A program made the translations under genes and the position numbers. The notes beneath the pieces are model-generated. The model was not told the DNA's origin. It searched no databases and saw only the letters and a program-made list of their open reading frames with translations. Shown piece after piece: positions 11,393 through 23,868 of a stretch of DNA of 64,000 nucleotides. The DNA lies in NCBI GenBank assembly GCA_946699065.1, contig CAMPDV010000846.1, forward strand, positions 62,001-126,000, in the 5' to 3' direction. Every line of letters begins with the position of its first letter. Within the stretch, counting starts at the first letter, position 1. The DNA is from Loxodes magnus. Its lineage: Eukaryota > Ciliophora > Karyorelictea > Loxodida > Loxodidae.

Positions 11393-13272
11393 ATCTTATA
11401 TTCTCTATATTGTTTCCTTGAGAAATTTTTTTGTATTTTTTTTTAGATTTCTTTAGTATAATTGTTTATGTTAAAATCTTTTATTTATTCATTGTTTATT
11501 TCATAGTATTTTTCAATTTTTTAAATACTTTTTTTATATTTTGAGTTTTATTTTTAACTCTGTTTGAAAAGTTATTAGAATTTTGTATCTTATCTACTTT
11601 TTTCTTTTTCTTGATAATTTCTGAATTAATCTTATAACTTTTTGTAGAATTTTAAAAATCTTTATGCTGTTGAATCTTCAAATTTACGTCAGTTGAAATC
11701 TATATACTATATTTCTTTAAATGATGCTTGTGGAATTTTCAAGTATTTTCTTAGGATTTATCTTTGTGCTATTTAGATTTTATTTTTTCATTTTGTTATT
11801 CCTAATTGAATACTATATGGGATTAATTCCGAGCAGTATTCTAATTTTGGCATTATAAATAATTTGAATAAGTTTTTAAAGTTAATTGGCTATGTTTTGC
11901 TATAGTTTTTAAAGAATTAGGATTAGAATATAAACATCGATTATTAAAATTTCTTGAAGAGGTACTCAATCTGAACCTTTTCTTCATTAAGTTAGTTTAT
12001 TTGATATCCTAGGTATTAAATTTGTTATTTATATTAAATTATTTTTCCTAATAGAAAAAGTTCAATCTCTTTGTTCGTTGTGTTTCTATTCTTGAGTATT
12101 TATATAAATTCGCATTTCTCCGTGTTAATATTAAGTCTTATTAATTTAAAAATGTTTTCAGTTTCGTTTAGTAAGATTTACATATTTTTTTGATTATTTG
12201 ATATTAGTATTAAATCATCTGGTCAAGCAAGTTTAGCATGATAAATTTTTTGAATTTTATGCCCTAGTTTTTCATATTTTTCTAAATACCTTAATACTAT
12301 ATCATAGTACATTATTGCTAATATTGGTCCACTTGAGCTGCCTTGTAAGACTCCATTTACTTACCGAATTTTTCTAGTTATTTCTTCATCAAGATAGAAG
12401 TTAATTTATACTTTTTAATATGTATCTTTTATTATATTAATTATATTTTACGAAATGTTTAATCTTTTCATCTGGTCAAATAAAAATCTGCGATTTATTG
12501 TTTCGAACATTTTTTCTACATAAATTAACGTGATTAATAAGTCTTAATTATAATTTTATTTTTTCTTTTTATTTTTATAGTTTTCTATTATTTGTTTTAA
12601 TTATCATATATTATTAGCAGTTTGCATCTTTTTTATAAATCCTTTTTAATCTTTGTTTAATATATTTTAATATTATATTTCTTAGTATAATTGGTTAGTT
12701 ACTAATTTATCAAATATTTTTTAAATTACGTTTATGAGTGCTATCGGTCTGTAATTTTTTCAATTTTATTTGTTTCCTTTTTTGTGAAGCATTATTACTT
12801 TAACTTTGTTCATATTTTTAGTTAGTTTTTATTGCTTCTAACAATTTTAGAAAAATTTGCATAGTATTTATCATAGTTCGTATGATGCGTTTTTTATTAG
12901 TTCATTTGATATTGAATCAAATCCTTGAGCCTTATTGTTAGGTAAAAATCTTATTACATCTCATACTTACTAGTATAGAATATTTTCTCATTTTTTATTT
13001 TTTTTAAATCTTTCTTTAATATTTGTTCCATAGATTTTGTCAATTTCTTTATTAATTTTGTTATTTTAGTTTAGAGAAAGATTTTATTATTTATTAAATA
13101 CATTTTTCTCCCAATTTTGAATGAAGTCTTCTTATTACATTTTCGTCAGGTTAATTTTTGTTCCTTTTTTTGGGTTTAAAATATTTTTGGGTTAATTGGG
13201 CATTTCTTGATTATTAGCATTTAGGAATATTGATTAATAATTAGTATTTTGCTGTTGTTGTTCTTTTTACAT
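11391..13272 (-). CDS. LINE reverse transcriptase
   Basis: With UAR=Gln and UGA=Trp one frame reads from the ATG at 13,272 to about 11,391. Motifs in order: fingers (LPNNKAQGFDSISNELIKN), NWKNYRPIALINVIQKIFDKL, the palm block LIYVEKMFETINRRFL, NGVLQGSSSGPILA, and AWPDDLILIS in place of the usual YADD. The frame contains at least eight TGA and one TGG (QNWEKN); TGA at 12,760-12,762 (before KNYRPI) and 12,223-12,225 (before PDD) fall where aromatic residues belong. The catalytic Asp of palm motif A is Tyr here (IYVEK), so the enzyme is probably dead although the frame is intact. The product would copy element RNA into a nicked genomic target. Confidence 0.75.
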
Positions 13273-13358
13273 TTTGGTGTACTAGTTTTTTTCTTTTAAA
13301 TATATCTTTTTGAGTTTTAATATGTAATCGTTATTTCTATTATATTAATTTATTTCTT

Positions 13359-13935
13359 ACCTTATTTACTGATCTATAGCTACTAATACTTGACTATTAA
13401 CTTAACTATCTAGCCAAGTATTTTAACTCTCTCTATTTAACTCTCTCTATTCTTGAAAACATATTGGTTGAGATTATTTATTAGGTAAAAAATAAGATTT
13501 CCTTGCTACTTAAACAATAACGTCTATGCTGAAGGGATTTTAGTCTAATAAGCTTAAAATAAAGTAATGGTACTTTGTATCCCCTTTTGCTCTAAAGGTT
13601 TAAGTAATTATTCATCTTTCTGTAAATTAAAAGTATGTGTCTTATGGATCAATTAGCAAGATTAGTCTAAACATTTGATGCTCAAATTTTTCTAGAAATA
13701 ATAAGATGCGCAAGTGAGAGAAATATTGTGGTTACATGGAAGAAGCATGGGGACTTTGATGTATCGATATCTGGGTTGGAAGATTGACATTTAAGGTAAT
13801 GAGTTTGATGATGATTTTTAGAAAATGAATGGTTAGCTTAGATGAGTAGAATTAGCAGAATTAAAGAAAAAGAATAATAAAATATTAAAGTTACTATCTT
13901 ATTTTATATATCTATTACTATATAATAATTATTAA
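13359..13935 (+). repeat. Repeat-borne ORF fragment, copy 1
   Basis: About 575 bp matching 28,779-29,367. One frame stays in register in both copies for about 190 codons: LFTDLQLLIL..., ILENILVEIIYQ, MD-x-L-x-RLV near 13,640, and NIV-x-TWK-x-H. I do not recognise the protein. Compared with copy 2 this copy is poor in C and rich in G at many differing sites. A short direct duplication (ctctctattta-type) lies near 13,430. It abuts the 5' end of the LINE. Confidence 0.6.
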
Positions 13936-13939
13936 AAAG

Positions 13940-14520
13940 AATTAATTTTTATATTAATCTTAAGCAATAAAAATATAATTAAAATATCATTTTATTAAAA
14001 AAGGGATTTTTGAAAACTTTAATTATCATAAATACTTTCTTTATCAAAAGATCTTTGCTAATATTTTTAATCATTTAACTATTAACTTTTAATATTCCAG
14101 AAAACTAATTCTCTTCCTACTCTTTTTTCTGCATGTATTTTTAATGGTCATTATATGTAAATTCTGCTAATTGCTGCAAACAGAGAATACATTAAGTAAT
14201 AAATATAAATTAGAAAATTTTAATATATAACCATTACTAAAACCAGATAATCTTCAACATTTACCCTTCAAAATCTTGGATCCAATCAGAGAACTCTCTT
14301 AGATTAGAAATATAATCACATTTAAAAATAGTTGTATCACAATTTTTTGATGATGGTAATTTTTGTAATTATGCCTTATATCTGATAATTAATAATTGGA
14401 TCTTTCTGGTGTTCTACTTGTTGAGGTTTGTTGATTTCTAGTATTGAAAATGTTATTGATTTTAGCATGGTGTATATTTTGATTTATAGACAATAAATAT
14501 TAAATTAATGATTTTACTAA
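13940..14520. other. AT-rich link between repeat segments
   Basis: Nothing coding was recognised. The segment joins the repeat-borne ORF to the start of dispersed-repeat copy A. Confidence 0.4.
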
Positions 14521-16321
14521 ATCAATTTAATTTTTTTACTAATATTATTATTTTTCTTCTAATTTTAGTTCAAAAATCTAAATTTAAAATAAGTACCTTT
14601 CATTATGTTAATAGATTTAATCTAGTTCAAATTTATAAAAATTAAGGATATTTAAAAAATTTAGTTTTATAAATTAAAAAGAGTAATTTATTAGTAACAT
14701 TATAAAATATAATTATAATTAACAATTGTATCATTTAAAAAACTATTATTCAAATTATGTCTTAATTATACATTTTTTAGCTCACATCATTGTGCACAAA
14801 GCATAAACTTCAAATTATATCAAACCTTTATATTTTTAAATCATAGATATTCAATTACTATATTCACATTTAGAATTAATCAATATCCAAATTCTAAATT
14901 TATCTTCTATTCAAAAATTCCTTAAACAAATCAAAAATATAACCAAGTCTTTATTAGTGGATCAACAGATATTCATAAGTTCTAACTTGAAACATTTTAA
15001 CTTTTTTGCTAATTAATATGTTTTTTCACTCATCTATTTGTTAAATATTTATATTCAATTTATTTAACAAAGAAAAATACATTTTTAGTTATAATTTTAG
15101 CAATTCTCAATTCATAAATATACATATCAAATCATTAATTGTCTTTTTATTACATTATCTTTACCTATATTAAATATATAACTAAATTCATCAATTCTTA
15201 TTTTAAAAAAACTAAACATTCTATCAAATCACTAATAGGATCAATATTTCAAATCCATTATTCAAATATATATCCAATATTTACTATTAAAACACTAACC
15301 TTTTCTTCATCTAAATTCTTACCAAAAACAATAAATTAATCTTATAACTATTTTTAAATATTAAACATCCTCTAATACTTATTATCTAATAATTTTTAAC
15401 TTTATCATTATTTTATTTTTATTATCATTTTTTGAGCCTAAATAATAAAATTAAATAATTCAGTACAAAAATCTTCTTTAGTATAAAATGCTGAACAAAA
15501 AGCGAAAATTATTTGTTTAGTTTAAAAATAACTAAAAGTGAATATAAAAAACTTTCTTAGACATATTATATTCAGTTTTAAAATTTTATTTTATTTTCAC
15601 AAAATCTTTAAAATTTCTTTTGAATTAAAAATGAAATTTTGATTTTCAAGTTTTCTAACACATAACATTAAAAAAATTTTATTTTTTAACTTGTCGATTT
15701 CTCAACTATAAAATAATTTTTATACACTTTTAATTTCCAAAAAATTAAGAATTTTTTAATTATTTTAAACCTTTAAAAAATTTAAATAAAAGAATTCGCA
15801 CATTCTCTTTAAAACTTTTCGAATTATATAATAAAAAGCATATCAATTTATACTTTGTATTGAAAAATAAAATTTAACTCTAACATAAAAGTAAATTTTT
15901 CTCTTTTTTATTAAATTAAAAAACCTTAAAATATTATTCTCTTATTTGCATATAATATATAAACATTTTTTTAGTTTTAAATATATATTTTTCCAAAACT
16001 AATTTTTAATATATTTAAACTATTTTTTTCAAATATTTTTAAAATTTTAACTTCTTCATATTCATATTTAGACTTAAAATAACAGGAAATAAATCAATTC
16101 GAAAACTTTTTGGCATTACTTAAAATTTTAATTAAAAAAAATTATATAAATACACAGCACTCTTTACATTTTTGAAATGTTATTATGACTTGCATCTCTT
16201 TATCCAGTTTTAATTTTATTATTCCGTTAAATAAAGACCTAACTTGTGCTAATTGATAAGTTAAAAAAAAGAAAATGTTTGTAAATGTTTTATGCAAAAT
16301 TTAATTAAAAAAATCAATATC

Positions 16322-17262
16322 TAATTAACCAAATTAGCTAAATTAGCCAAATTAACCAAATTGACCAAATTAACCGAATTAACTGAATTGACAAAATTAT
16401 ACGAATTAACCGAATTAACCGATTTAACCGAATTAAATAAAGCAACTAAATTAACCAAAATGAACAAATTAACCGAATTAACCAAATTAACCAAATTAAT
16501 CGAACTAACCAAATTAATTGAATTCACTAAAGTGACCAAAATAAACAAATTAGCCGAATTGAACGAATTAGCCAAATTAACCAAATTAACCAAATTAACC
16601 AAATTGAGTAAATTAACAAAAATAAACAAATTAACCGAATTAACCAAATTAACCTAAATAAACAAATTAGCCAAATTAACCAAATCAACTGAATTTTACG
16701 AATTAACCAAATTAACAAAATAAACCGAATTAACTGAATTAACCAAATCAACCAAATTTTACGAATTAACCAAATTAACCAAATTAACCGAATTAACTGA
16801 ATTAACAAAATTAACCAAATAAACCGAATTAACTGAATTAACCAAATTAACCAAATTTTACGAATTAACCAAATTAACTAAATTAACCAAATTAACCAAA
16901 TTTTACGAATTAACCAAATTAACCAAATTAACCGAATTTTACGAATTAACCAAATTAACCAAATAAACCGAATTAACTGAATTAACCAAATTAACCAAAT
17001 TAACCGAACTAACCAAATTAATTGAATTCACTAAAGTGACCAAAATAAACAAATTAGCCGAATTGAACGAATTAGCCAAATTAACCAAATTAACCAAATT
17101 AACCAAATTGAGTAAATTAACAAAAATAAACAAATTAACCGAATTAACCAAATTAACCTAAATAAACAAATTAGCCAAATTAACCAAATCAACTGAATTT
17201 ACTGAATTAACCAAATTGACCAAATTAACCGAATTAACCAAATTAAACGAATTAACTAAATA
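16322..17262. repeat. 9-bp minisatellite (AAATTAACC type)
   Basis: About 940 bp built from nine-base units such as aaattaacc, gaattaacc and aaattgacc, with occasional ttttacgaattaacc variants. Because the unit is three codons, one phase encodes Lys-Leu-Thr / Glu-Leu-Thr repeats on the plus strand, while the minus strand encodes Leu-Val-Asn type repeats. Long open frames on both strands are thus a by-product of the unit length. No flanking gene claims the repeat as a domain. Confidence 0.9.
16501..17190. repeat. 504-bp higher-order duplication inside the minisatellite
   Basis: The irregular block beginning cgaactaaccaaattaatt at 16,501 recurs at 17,005 and matches for about 190 bases, including its unusual agtgacc and aacaaaaataaac variants. 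The offset is 504 bp, exactly 56 nine-base units, so the duplication kept repeat register, as expected from unequal exchange or slippage. Confidence 0.8.
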
Positions 17263-17264
17263 AA

Positions 17265-17800
17265 AAAATGATTTAAAAGTATAAAATTTTCAAAAAGCTC
17301 TTTTATTTAAATTTAATAGATTTAAAAATATAAAACTAATTAAAGATAAAAATAACTTAAATAGCTTTATAAAATAGTATAATTAATTAAAATCATAATT
17401 GATTGTATTTTGTGTTTCAATTTTATAAAATAAGTAAACTTAGGCTTTATAAACTGGATATTTTTTCTATTAATACTATTTAATAGTTTTAAGGTTTAAA
17501 TTCTTACTTTTATAGCCATCTTTAGCAATAAAGAATCTACACACTGATATTAGGAATTGGCGCTGTGCTTGAATAAAAATAGAGGATTGCGTTTAAGGTG
17601 ATTTGTTAGGTTTAAAGTATAATAATTGATATATTAAATTTTGGTTAATTAGGTGTATTTAAATGATATTTGGAAAGTTGTATAGTAGTGAGTTAAAAAA
17701 ATATAGTTAGAGCATGAGGAAAATAAATGATAATTAAGGTTCTAGGTTGTCTACAATTATAAATGATAAAATTTATCAAGCATCATAAGTTAAATTAAAT
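17265..17800. other. AT-rich flank of the minisatellite
   Basis: No gene, RNA or repeat unit was recognised here. Confidence 0.4.
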
Positions 17801-18850
17801 TTTATCAATAAATATATATATTTTATTATATTTGCTATTTTCATTAAATATATAAAACAACATAAATAAACTACAATAAAAACACTTTCTAATGCTCACA
17901 AATAAAGCTAATAATTGTTTATTATATACTTATAACCAACCTTTGAATACTCAAATAATCATTCTATCATTATATCTGATACTAATATAAACGTATAAAA
18001 AGAATAATTATTAATATTTTTTAAAGATTTAAATTAATAAGATTCATAATTAAGTATATAGTTAGCCTCCTTATTTTATCACTAAAGTAAATCAACACCA
18101 CCTTTATTTATATTAATCCACAAACTTACCCCCTTATTTTTTTAGATATTAACTTGCATTCTATTATAATAAAAAATAAATATGTTACCACCTAAAATTA
18201 AAATAATCATAAACAAATTACAATCTATAAATGGAAGATATTCTATAAACTTTCTTACATCAAAATTAATTAAATTCCAATTACATTATATATTGGATTA
18301 TTCAAATCAAATTACCTCTAATATTGTAAAAAGTACAATCACTTTTACCAACTTTAAACATATGTCAAATTTTAAATTACTCACTTATTAGAATTTTAAA
18401 TATTTACTTTATTGGTCCATACAATATTAAATGTCAACTTACATCCTATGTGTAAAAAATCTTTAATGTCAACTTACTTCCTGTGTTTTAAGACAATATT
18501 TTTAAATAAACCTACCTATATTAAAAATAAACTTTAGAAATGTGTCCTACATCCATTAATAACATTATTTATTTTAAACTTACCATCTACATATTATTAT
18601 TATTTTTAAAACCATTTCCATTACAGCTATTACCCATCATATTATAAGATCGTCTAGTTTCATTCTAACTCATTATTATTCTTAACCATCTTCAATCACC
18701 ATGAGTATAACTTATTATATCATGCTCTTTAGTTACTCTTAGTAGTATCTTATTTAACTGCTAGATTCACATATTTATAATTCGGTGATATCGATATTTA
18801 GATTTCTTTATTTAAGACCTTTGTCGGTTAAGATTAGGAAGCTTTCTCTT

Positions 18851-19560
18851 AGGTACTTTAATAAATTTTTAACTTAATATTTTAAGAAGTATTTATTGCT
18901 AGACTTGCTACTAACTTTATTAAACTTATATTTACATAATTTGAAGCTCATTCAACTAACATGTATGCTATTTTCTTTCCTGCAATAAACTTTTGATCTA
19001 TTTGGTAAATTAGATCTCTCCTATTATAAATTGATAATTTACTAACTTAACTCCCGATTGTATGAAAGATGATTATTGTTAAGCTTAGTAAGTAAATAAA
19101 TTTGGCTTCTACGTATTAATCTAGTTTGTAGATGATTATGGTTTCTGTAAGTGTTATGTTTGTGTTTTTGATAGTAGTGTTTTTAGTGGTATAAAGATAA
19201 ATTGCACTTATGGTTTTGTTTAAGAGTCTGTAACTGGTTGTAATGAATATTATGGTTTTGATATAAATTTTGGAATTAAATCTCTTAGACTATTCCTTTA
19301 ACTTATTTTTATAGTTTTATAATTTGAAGTTATTTTGTTACAAGATAGTATTTTACTGCTAGAACATTCTTTTACTCTATAATTCTATTACTTTCTAGTT
19401 GTGAGATATTTATATTCTTAAGTCATTCAACACCAAATCATCCAAATCATACTCATTAGTAGCTTAAAGTAATGTTTAAATCTATTCTTTAATAAAAAAG
19501 ATGGACGAAATATAGAATTAACTAGTTTTTAATGTGACTCTTCTTTAATTAATTTCAAAA
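18851..19560. other. Spacer, possibly a diverged continuation of the repeat
   Basis: Leu-rich plus-strand translation resembles in character the Leu-rich part of copy B after 28,250, but I could not align them with confidence. No other feature was seen. Confidence 0.3.
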
Positions 19561-19847
19561 AAGCTAGAAATTCATAGGGAAAGCACAAACAGATGCAATA
19601 AACCTCCAAAAGATCTGGAGTTGCTATAAATTAAATAAATAAACCTAATAATTAATTTATTAAGGTAACTACTTAAAAATTGTAGTCAAAAACCGGAAAA
19701 CTAATTCATACGCGTTCAATTTAAACTACTTAGAAACTCTCTTCAACGTGGGCATTAATCGTAATTAAAAAGTAAGACTCTATTCAGGAACTTCAACCAC
19801 ATCCAAAGCATCAATAAAGGTAACGATTAAATCTTTTAAGACTTAAA

Positions 19848-20693
19848 ATGGAAGAAGCATGAAGAATTAATAGGCAATATAAAGATACTAAAGTTGATAC
19901 TGGACAATGAGAAAAAGCATTAAGAATACGCAGTACATGAACAAACTTTAAGCAGTACTATAAATATATCAAAAGACTAGAAGAGTATTAGAAAAAGCAT
20001 GCTGCAATCTAGACTTTTTATTAATTATAAATCTAATCTTCCAACTGTGTGCTTATAAGCCACCTTATTGGTGTCTCAAGTAATCTTACATAGTTCTTAT
20101 TTAAAAACAGTCAGTGGTGTTTTAATGATTAGTTAAAGGAATTAAGCAATTAAATAGAAAAGCTCAAGGATAAAATTAAAACAAAAGCAGTAAATAAGTC
20201 ATTTACTTTATGGATATATTAGCACATAGCATAGAAGCAGAATGAGCATCTAAACTAGGCAGCGCTAGTCTTTCGTTAATAATTCATCCAATTAAACGAA
20301 GACAAATGCATGAATTTCTTAGTTTTATAGGTGATGAAATGCTAATAATAAGCATTAAAAAAGGAGAAGGGCATAGAGTAACCTCTTTAGTTAATGACTA
20401 AGAAAATATAAGCAAAAGTACTGGCAAAAACTGGATAGAGCGTATTATGAAAATGAAAGGAAGGTATAAAAAGATAAATGGCCTAAAATAGACAAAGGAT
20501 TAGGAAATGTTTGTAAAAATAAGAAATAATGGTAGAAATTGAATTCTAAAGATATAGTTAAAATGGTAAATAAAGATATGCTTTGATGGTAGTAAAAAGA
20601 AGATAAAAGAGTAATTTTGGAATAATAGTAATGAATAATAGTATTAAATGTAAAATAATGAAATTAGTGATAAAGCAATATTACTAATGCTGA
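19848..20693 (+). CDS. Coiled-coil protein of unknown function
   Basis: From the ATG at 19,848 (MEEAWRINRQYK) one frame runs 281 codons to a TGA at 20,691-20,693. It reads as Gln/Lys/Glu-rich helix with heptad-like stretches (LKELSNQIEKLKDKIKTKA, ALKKEKGIEQPLQLM). At least five TGA codons lie inside (for example A-W, Q-W, T-W, L-W and K-W pairs), so the frame exists only if UGA is sense. No enzymatic motif is visible. It lies 1.2 kb upstream of the zinc-knuckle ORF and could belong to the same retroelement, but nothing in the sequence proves this. Upstream sequence from 19,560 is also open in other frames, so the true start is uncertain. Confidence 0.45.
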
Positions 20694-20699
20694 TAATAA

Positions 20700-21930
20700 T
20701 ATTATTTACCTTTAGCTTAAAATTAAACTGGTGACTTAAGAAATGTAATATAATGAATTAGTCTAATGAAAAGTGATTTACTTAATAAGATAATATGACT
20801 AATAGATAAGAAGCAATAATGAAATGCTAATTAATATAGCAAAATATGAACGAGATATTTAAACTTTGATAAGTAACTAAGAAATATCAAAAGTATATTG
20901 TAAAACTTATATAAATAAAATGTATTAGAAATATAAACTATTATAGAATTATTTTTAGTCACTCAAATCTGATATATATCACAAAAAACTACCAAAATAA
21001 CTAGTTCATTACTTAAACTAACTTCTCCACTTATTACAGTAGCTAAATCATGAAATAATTAGTATAGTTTAAGAAATGTAATAGCAAAACTATGAGAATT
21101 AAGTAAATTCAATAGATGAACTATAATCTAATTAAGAGATTTAAATTGAAGCCAATGCTAATTAAAGCTAAGCTTAAATGATAGCAGCAAATAATTCATA
21201 ATGATAAAACTTTAATAAAATTGAAATTTTACTAAACAGATCACTTTCTAAATAAAACTAATAATAGAATACAACTAATACAACAAATTACCTAATAACT
21301 AATAATAACCTTAACTCATACTGTATCATTCTTAATATTCTATAAAACTAAAATAACTTTATAGATACAAAGCTTAAATGCAAATCTTTTCATCTTTAAT
21401 TACATTAGTAAACATTATCAATTATCAAATTAATATCACTTTTCTAAATTCAATTCTATTCAAATCACCAAATTCAAATTATTAAACTATTATTTTCCAA
21501 TCTAACATACAAAGGGAATTAGTAATTTTAGAAGAAGTAATATGTAAATTCATAAACTTAAACATTATATGCAAATATTTAAACTAAAGATAGTATTATC
21601 TAAACAGATTATTTAAATCAATAATCAACAGTTCTTCTCTAAAATTTCTCAAACTAATATAATCAAACAAGTTAATTTCAACCATTAATACCAACCATTC
21701 AATCTATTATAACATAATATAATAACTAATACTCTCAAGATTAACATTATACTATACCATTAATATCATTACTTATATTTACAATACCCAAAATATCTTT
21801 ATATTCCAGATAAAAAACACCACTTTTACAAATTTAATTCCAATTTTATAATTATTTATTTAATTATCTACTATAACCTGAAAAAACCATTAATCAAACT
21901 AAACTTATTTTATTTACGCTATCTATTATT
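20700..21930. other. AT-rich spacer between two ORFs
   Basis: C-poor then C-rich AT sequence with no recognisable coding motif or repeat unit. Confidence 0.4.
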
Positions 21931-21935
21931 AAAAA

Positions 21936-22670
21936 ATGCAACATTTCTTGTAAAAAGTCTCTTAGGATCCATCCCAATTTATTTTCGATTAGCAAAAAAT
22001 GCTCTAAGAATTCAAAGCTATGTAATAGGAGAATTTTAAACTTTAAAGAAACGTATAAGAGCTTGAAGGAAGAATCGCATACCTAATGTCTAACACATCA
22101 ATACTAAAAAATGAAAATTCCTAACCAGTCAATCTGAGAATTGAACAAATGGAAGTCAAATTCAATCAATTAACAGAATAGACTGAAAGCTTATTTCTAA
22201 AATATAAAAAAACAAATGATCCCATGGATGTGGAACTGAATACCCAGCCAGCAAAAATTCCGATAGTAAAGTATAGAAAGTAATGCTGGTATTGCAGGAA
22301 ATGTGGTCACATTTAAGATATTACTGAAAATTCTTATAAAAATAAAAACTCGAAGCTTTGAGTTATGAAAATCCATAAATAATTTATACTTAACTCCTGA
22401 AGGATTATTATACAGAAAAACATGTACAAAGGAAAATGAACTCTTGAAGGATATTGCATTTGCTCAATAAAGAAAAATATTGATATATTTTGAATCGAAC
22501 TCGATTGAAGCAAGATACCTTTAAGTAAAAAGGATGAATGGAGTACTGCAAGATATGTATCCTAAGAAGATGAATTAGAAAAAAGATTTAAAATAGGATA
22601 ATACTTAAGATAATTTTAAACTTTAAACTTTTTGATTAGGGGCAAACCAAATAAAGGTGACGCCACGTAA
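21936..22670 (+). CDS. Zinc-knuckle (gag/ORF1-like) retroelement protein
   Basis: The ATG at 21,936 begins MQHFLQKVSQD. A coiled coil follows (residues about 20-50 and 70-95), then a CCHC-like knuckle C-x2-C-x4-H (CWYCRKCGH, 22,285-22,313) whose fourth ligand position is Thr (QDIT) rather than Cys. The first TGA is at 22,359, which would give 141 residues. The same frame continues with plausible Trp at that and four more TGA to the ending GKPNKGDAT and a TAA at 22,668. The continuation is favoured because its last 40 residues have a relative at 29,985-30,190. Coiled coil plus zinc knuckle is the layout of nucleic-acid-binding gag or LINE ORF1 proteins that package element RNA. Whether it belongs to the LINE at 10.7-13.3 kb is unknown. 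Confidence 0.6.
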
Positions 22671-22689
22671 ATAAATAATATTATGTTAA

Positions 22690-23325
22690 GTTATATTATC
22701 TATATATTTGAATTAATGATAGTCTATGTTAATATTAAATAAAAATTTAAGCTGATTTATTAGGTTAATCTGGTAATGTCTATCTTAGTAAAGTATGTAT
22801 TTAAATATAATGTTTATATAATTATTTATTAGTTTATAAATTTTAAGATATTTTAGTTGGAATCAATAATTATAAACATTTAAATATTTAACAACATTAT
22901 TTCAAATTACTATCTAATTTTACTAACTACAGATATCAAAACTATACAACATTTTAAATCACTAATTTCATTAACTATATTCAACAACTAATATACCAAA
23001 ATATCAATCTTCAAATTACCTATTTATTCTTATACTTTAAATACTTCCCACATAAATATACTAAATATATGTGTGCACCAAAATACATACACACATTTTC
23101 AATCATCTCTACTTTTTATACATTTCCTTATAATAATTTGTAAAGAATACAAATATAAGACACGATCTACTTAAACTAACCATTTATTTTTAATCAAATA
23201 TCAGAAATATATTTTCAATTATATTAAGATTTTACAAAGAAAAAGAAATTAAATATTTTAAAATATCTATTAAAATTAAATAGAGTTAAAGATATAATTA
23301 AAATATAATTTTATAAGCGATGATA
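22690..23325. other. AT-rich spacer before repeat copy B
   Basis: No gene or RNA recognised. Confidence 0.4.
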
Positions 23326-23483
23326 ATAAGCAAGAAGACTTAAGAAACAACATGAGAAAAGAAGTTTTATATTTTTAAACATACACTTAAATAAAGTGAT
23401 GTTTCTGAATAAAAAAAGCTTCATTTAATAGCAATTTTATTAAAGTGAAATAATTATAAATTTTATAGTTTTAGATATATTAA

Positions 23484-23868
23484 TTTATTATATATAATTT
23501 TTAAAACCGCCATAGTTGTTAGAAGGTGAACAGCAAGGTCATCTTCATCAGAGGTTGGGGAAGTTAAGTACCCATAATTGACACATGTCGTCCTCTGCTT
23601 TGGTGATGCAATGAGACACAATCCTGCCATGTCCTTGGACCTCCAGCAAGTATTAAAGATTACGAGTATTCTAAAATTATATCAGTATTGAACATTTTTA
23701 TCAGTACTGAATAATTATATCAGTATTGAACAAGATTTATCAGCATCTGATAATTTTATCAGTAACAAACATTCTTGTCAGTATGAAACATTTTTTTTAA
23801 AGAGGTGCGCACCAACGAGAGTGCTACGCGCTCTATAATCAAATTTATTTATTTATTTATTAAAGATA
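23484..23868 (+). mobile_element. SINE-like insertion in repeat copy B
   Basis: Copy C has a simple site here (gttttaggtttatta...ttattaaagat near 54,985-55,020), while copy B carries about 385 extra bases. The insertion has a G+C-rich RNA-like head (23,507-23,650), a body of about six degenerate units of ttatcagtattgaaca (23,675-23,790), a 10-bp palindrome ggtgcgcacc (23,804-23,813) and a tail of four tttatt-like units (about 23,845-23,865). Both edges carry aatttatta-like sequence that may be a target-site duplication. Head, body and simple-repeat tail fit a SINE moved by a LINE. Confidence 0.55.
23507..23650 (+). ncRNA. 5S-rRNA-like sequence (probable SINE head)
   Basis: This is one of the few G+C-rich islands of the window. 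Short matches follow the order of 5S rRNA: gccata near the start, gtgaac, a gatctcgtctgat-like stretch (gtcatcttcatca), the box-A region (ggaagttaagtaccc, 23,559-23,573) and a box-C-like ttggtgatgcaatgagac (23,600-23,618). Spacing between the two promoter-like boxes is longer than in 5S rRNA, so it is not a normal 5S gene. An unrelated pol III RNA is the main alternative. Confidence 0.35.

Larger units (their letters stand above)
10654..13355 (-). mobile_element. LINE-type non-LTR retrotransposon
   Basis: On the minus strand there is a reverse transcriptase followed by a Cys/His C-terminal region, ending at 10,654-10,677 in a short repetitive tail (about four TTTAA-type units in element sense), the usual 3' signature of a LINE. 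The 5' edge lies near 13,355, where sequence shared with the repeat at 28,780 begins. No LTR or terminal inverted repeat was seen. A 5'-truncated copy of its tail sits at 25,248-25,303. I could not define a convincing target-site duplication for this full-length copy. Confidence 0.75.
14520..18850 (+). repeat. Dispersed long repeat, copy A (diverged, interrupted)
   Basis: The order of short conserved blocks follows copies B and C: 'gatcaacagatattca' (about 14,961), a heptad-poor AT stretch, 'aaatatacat' (15,115), 'gtataaaatgctgaacaaaa' (15,480), the block before the tandem array (about 18,390), and the terminal block 'atcgatatttagatttcttta' (about 18,790) that also closes copy B at about 28,190. 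Divergence is high. Copy A is split by the 9-bp minisatellite at 16,322-17,262. No transposase or other mobility protein was seen, so mobility is unproven. Confidence 0.65.

Noticed and set aside
16321-17151. Long open frames on both strands across the minisatellite
   Set aside because: They follow from a stop-free nine-base unit and have no non-repetitive domain; treated as repeat DNA.
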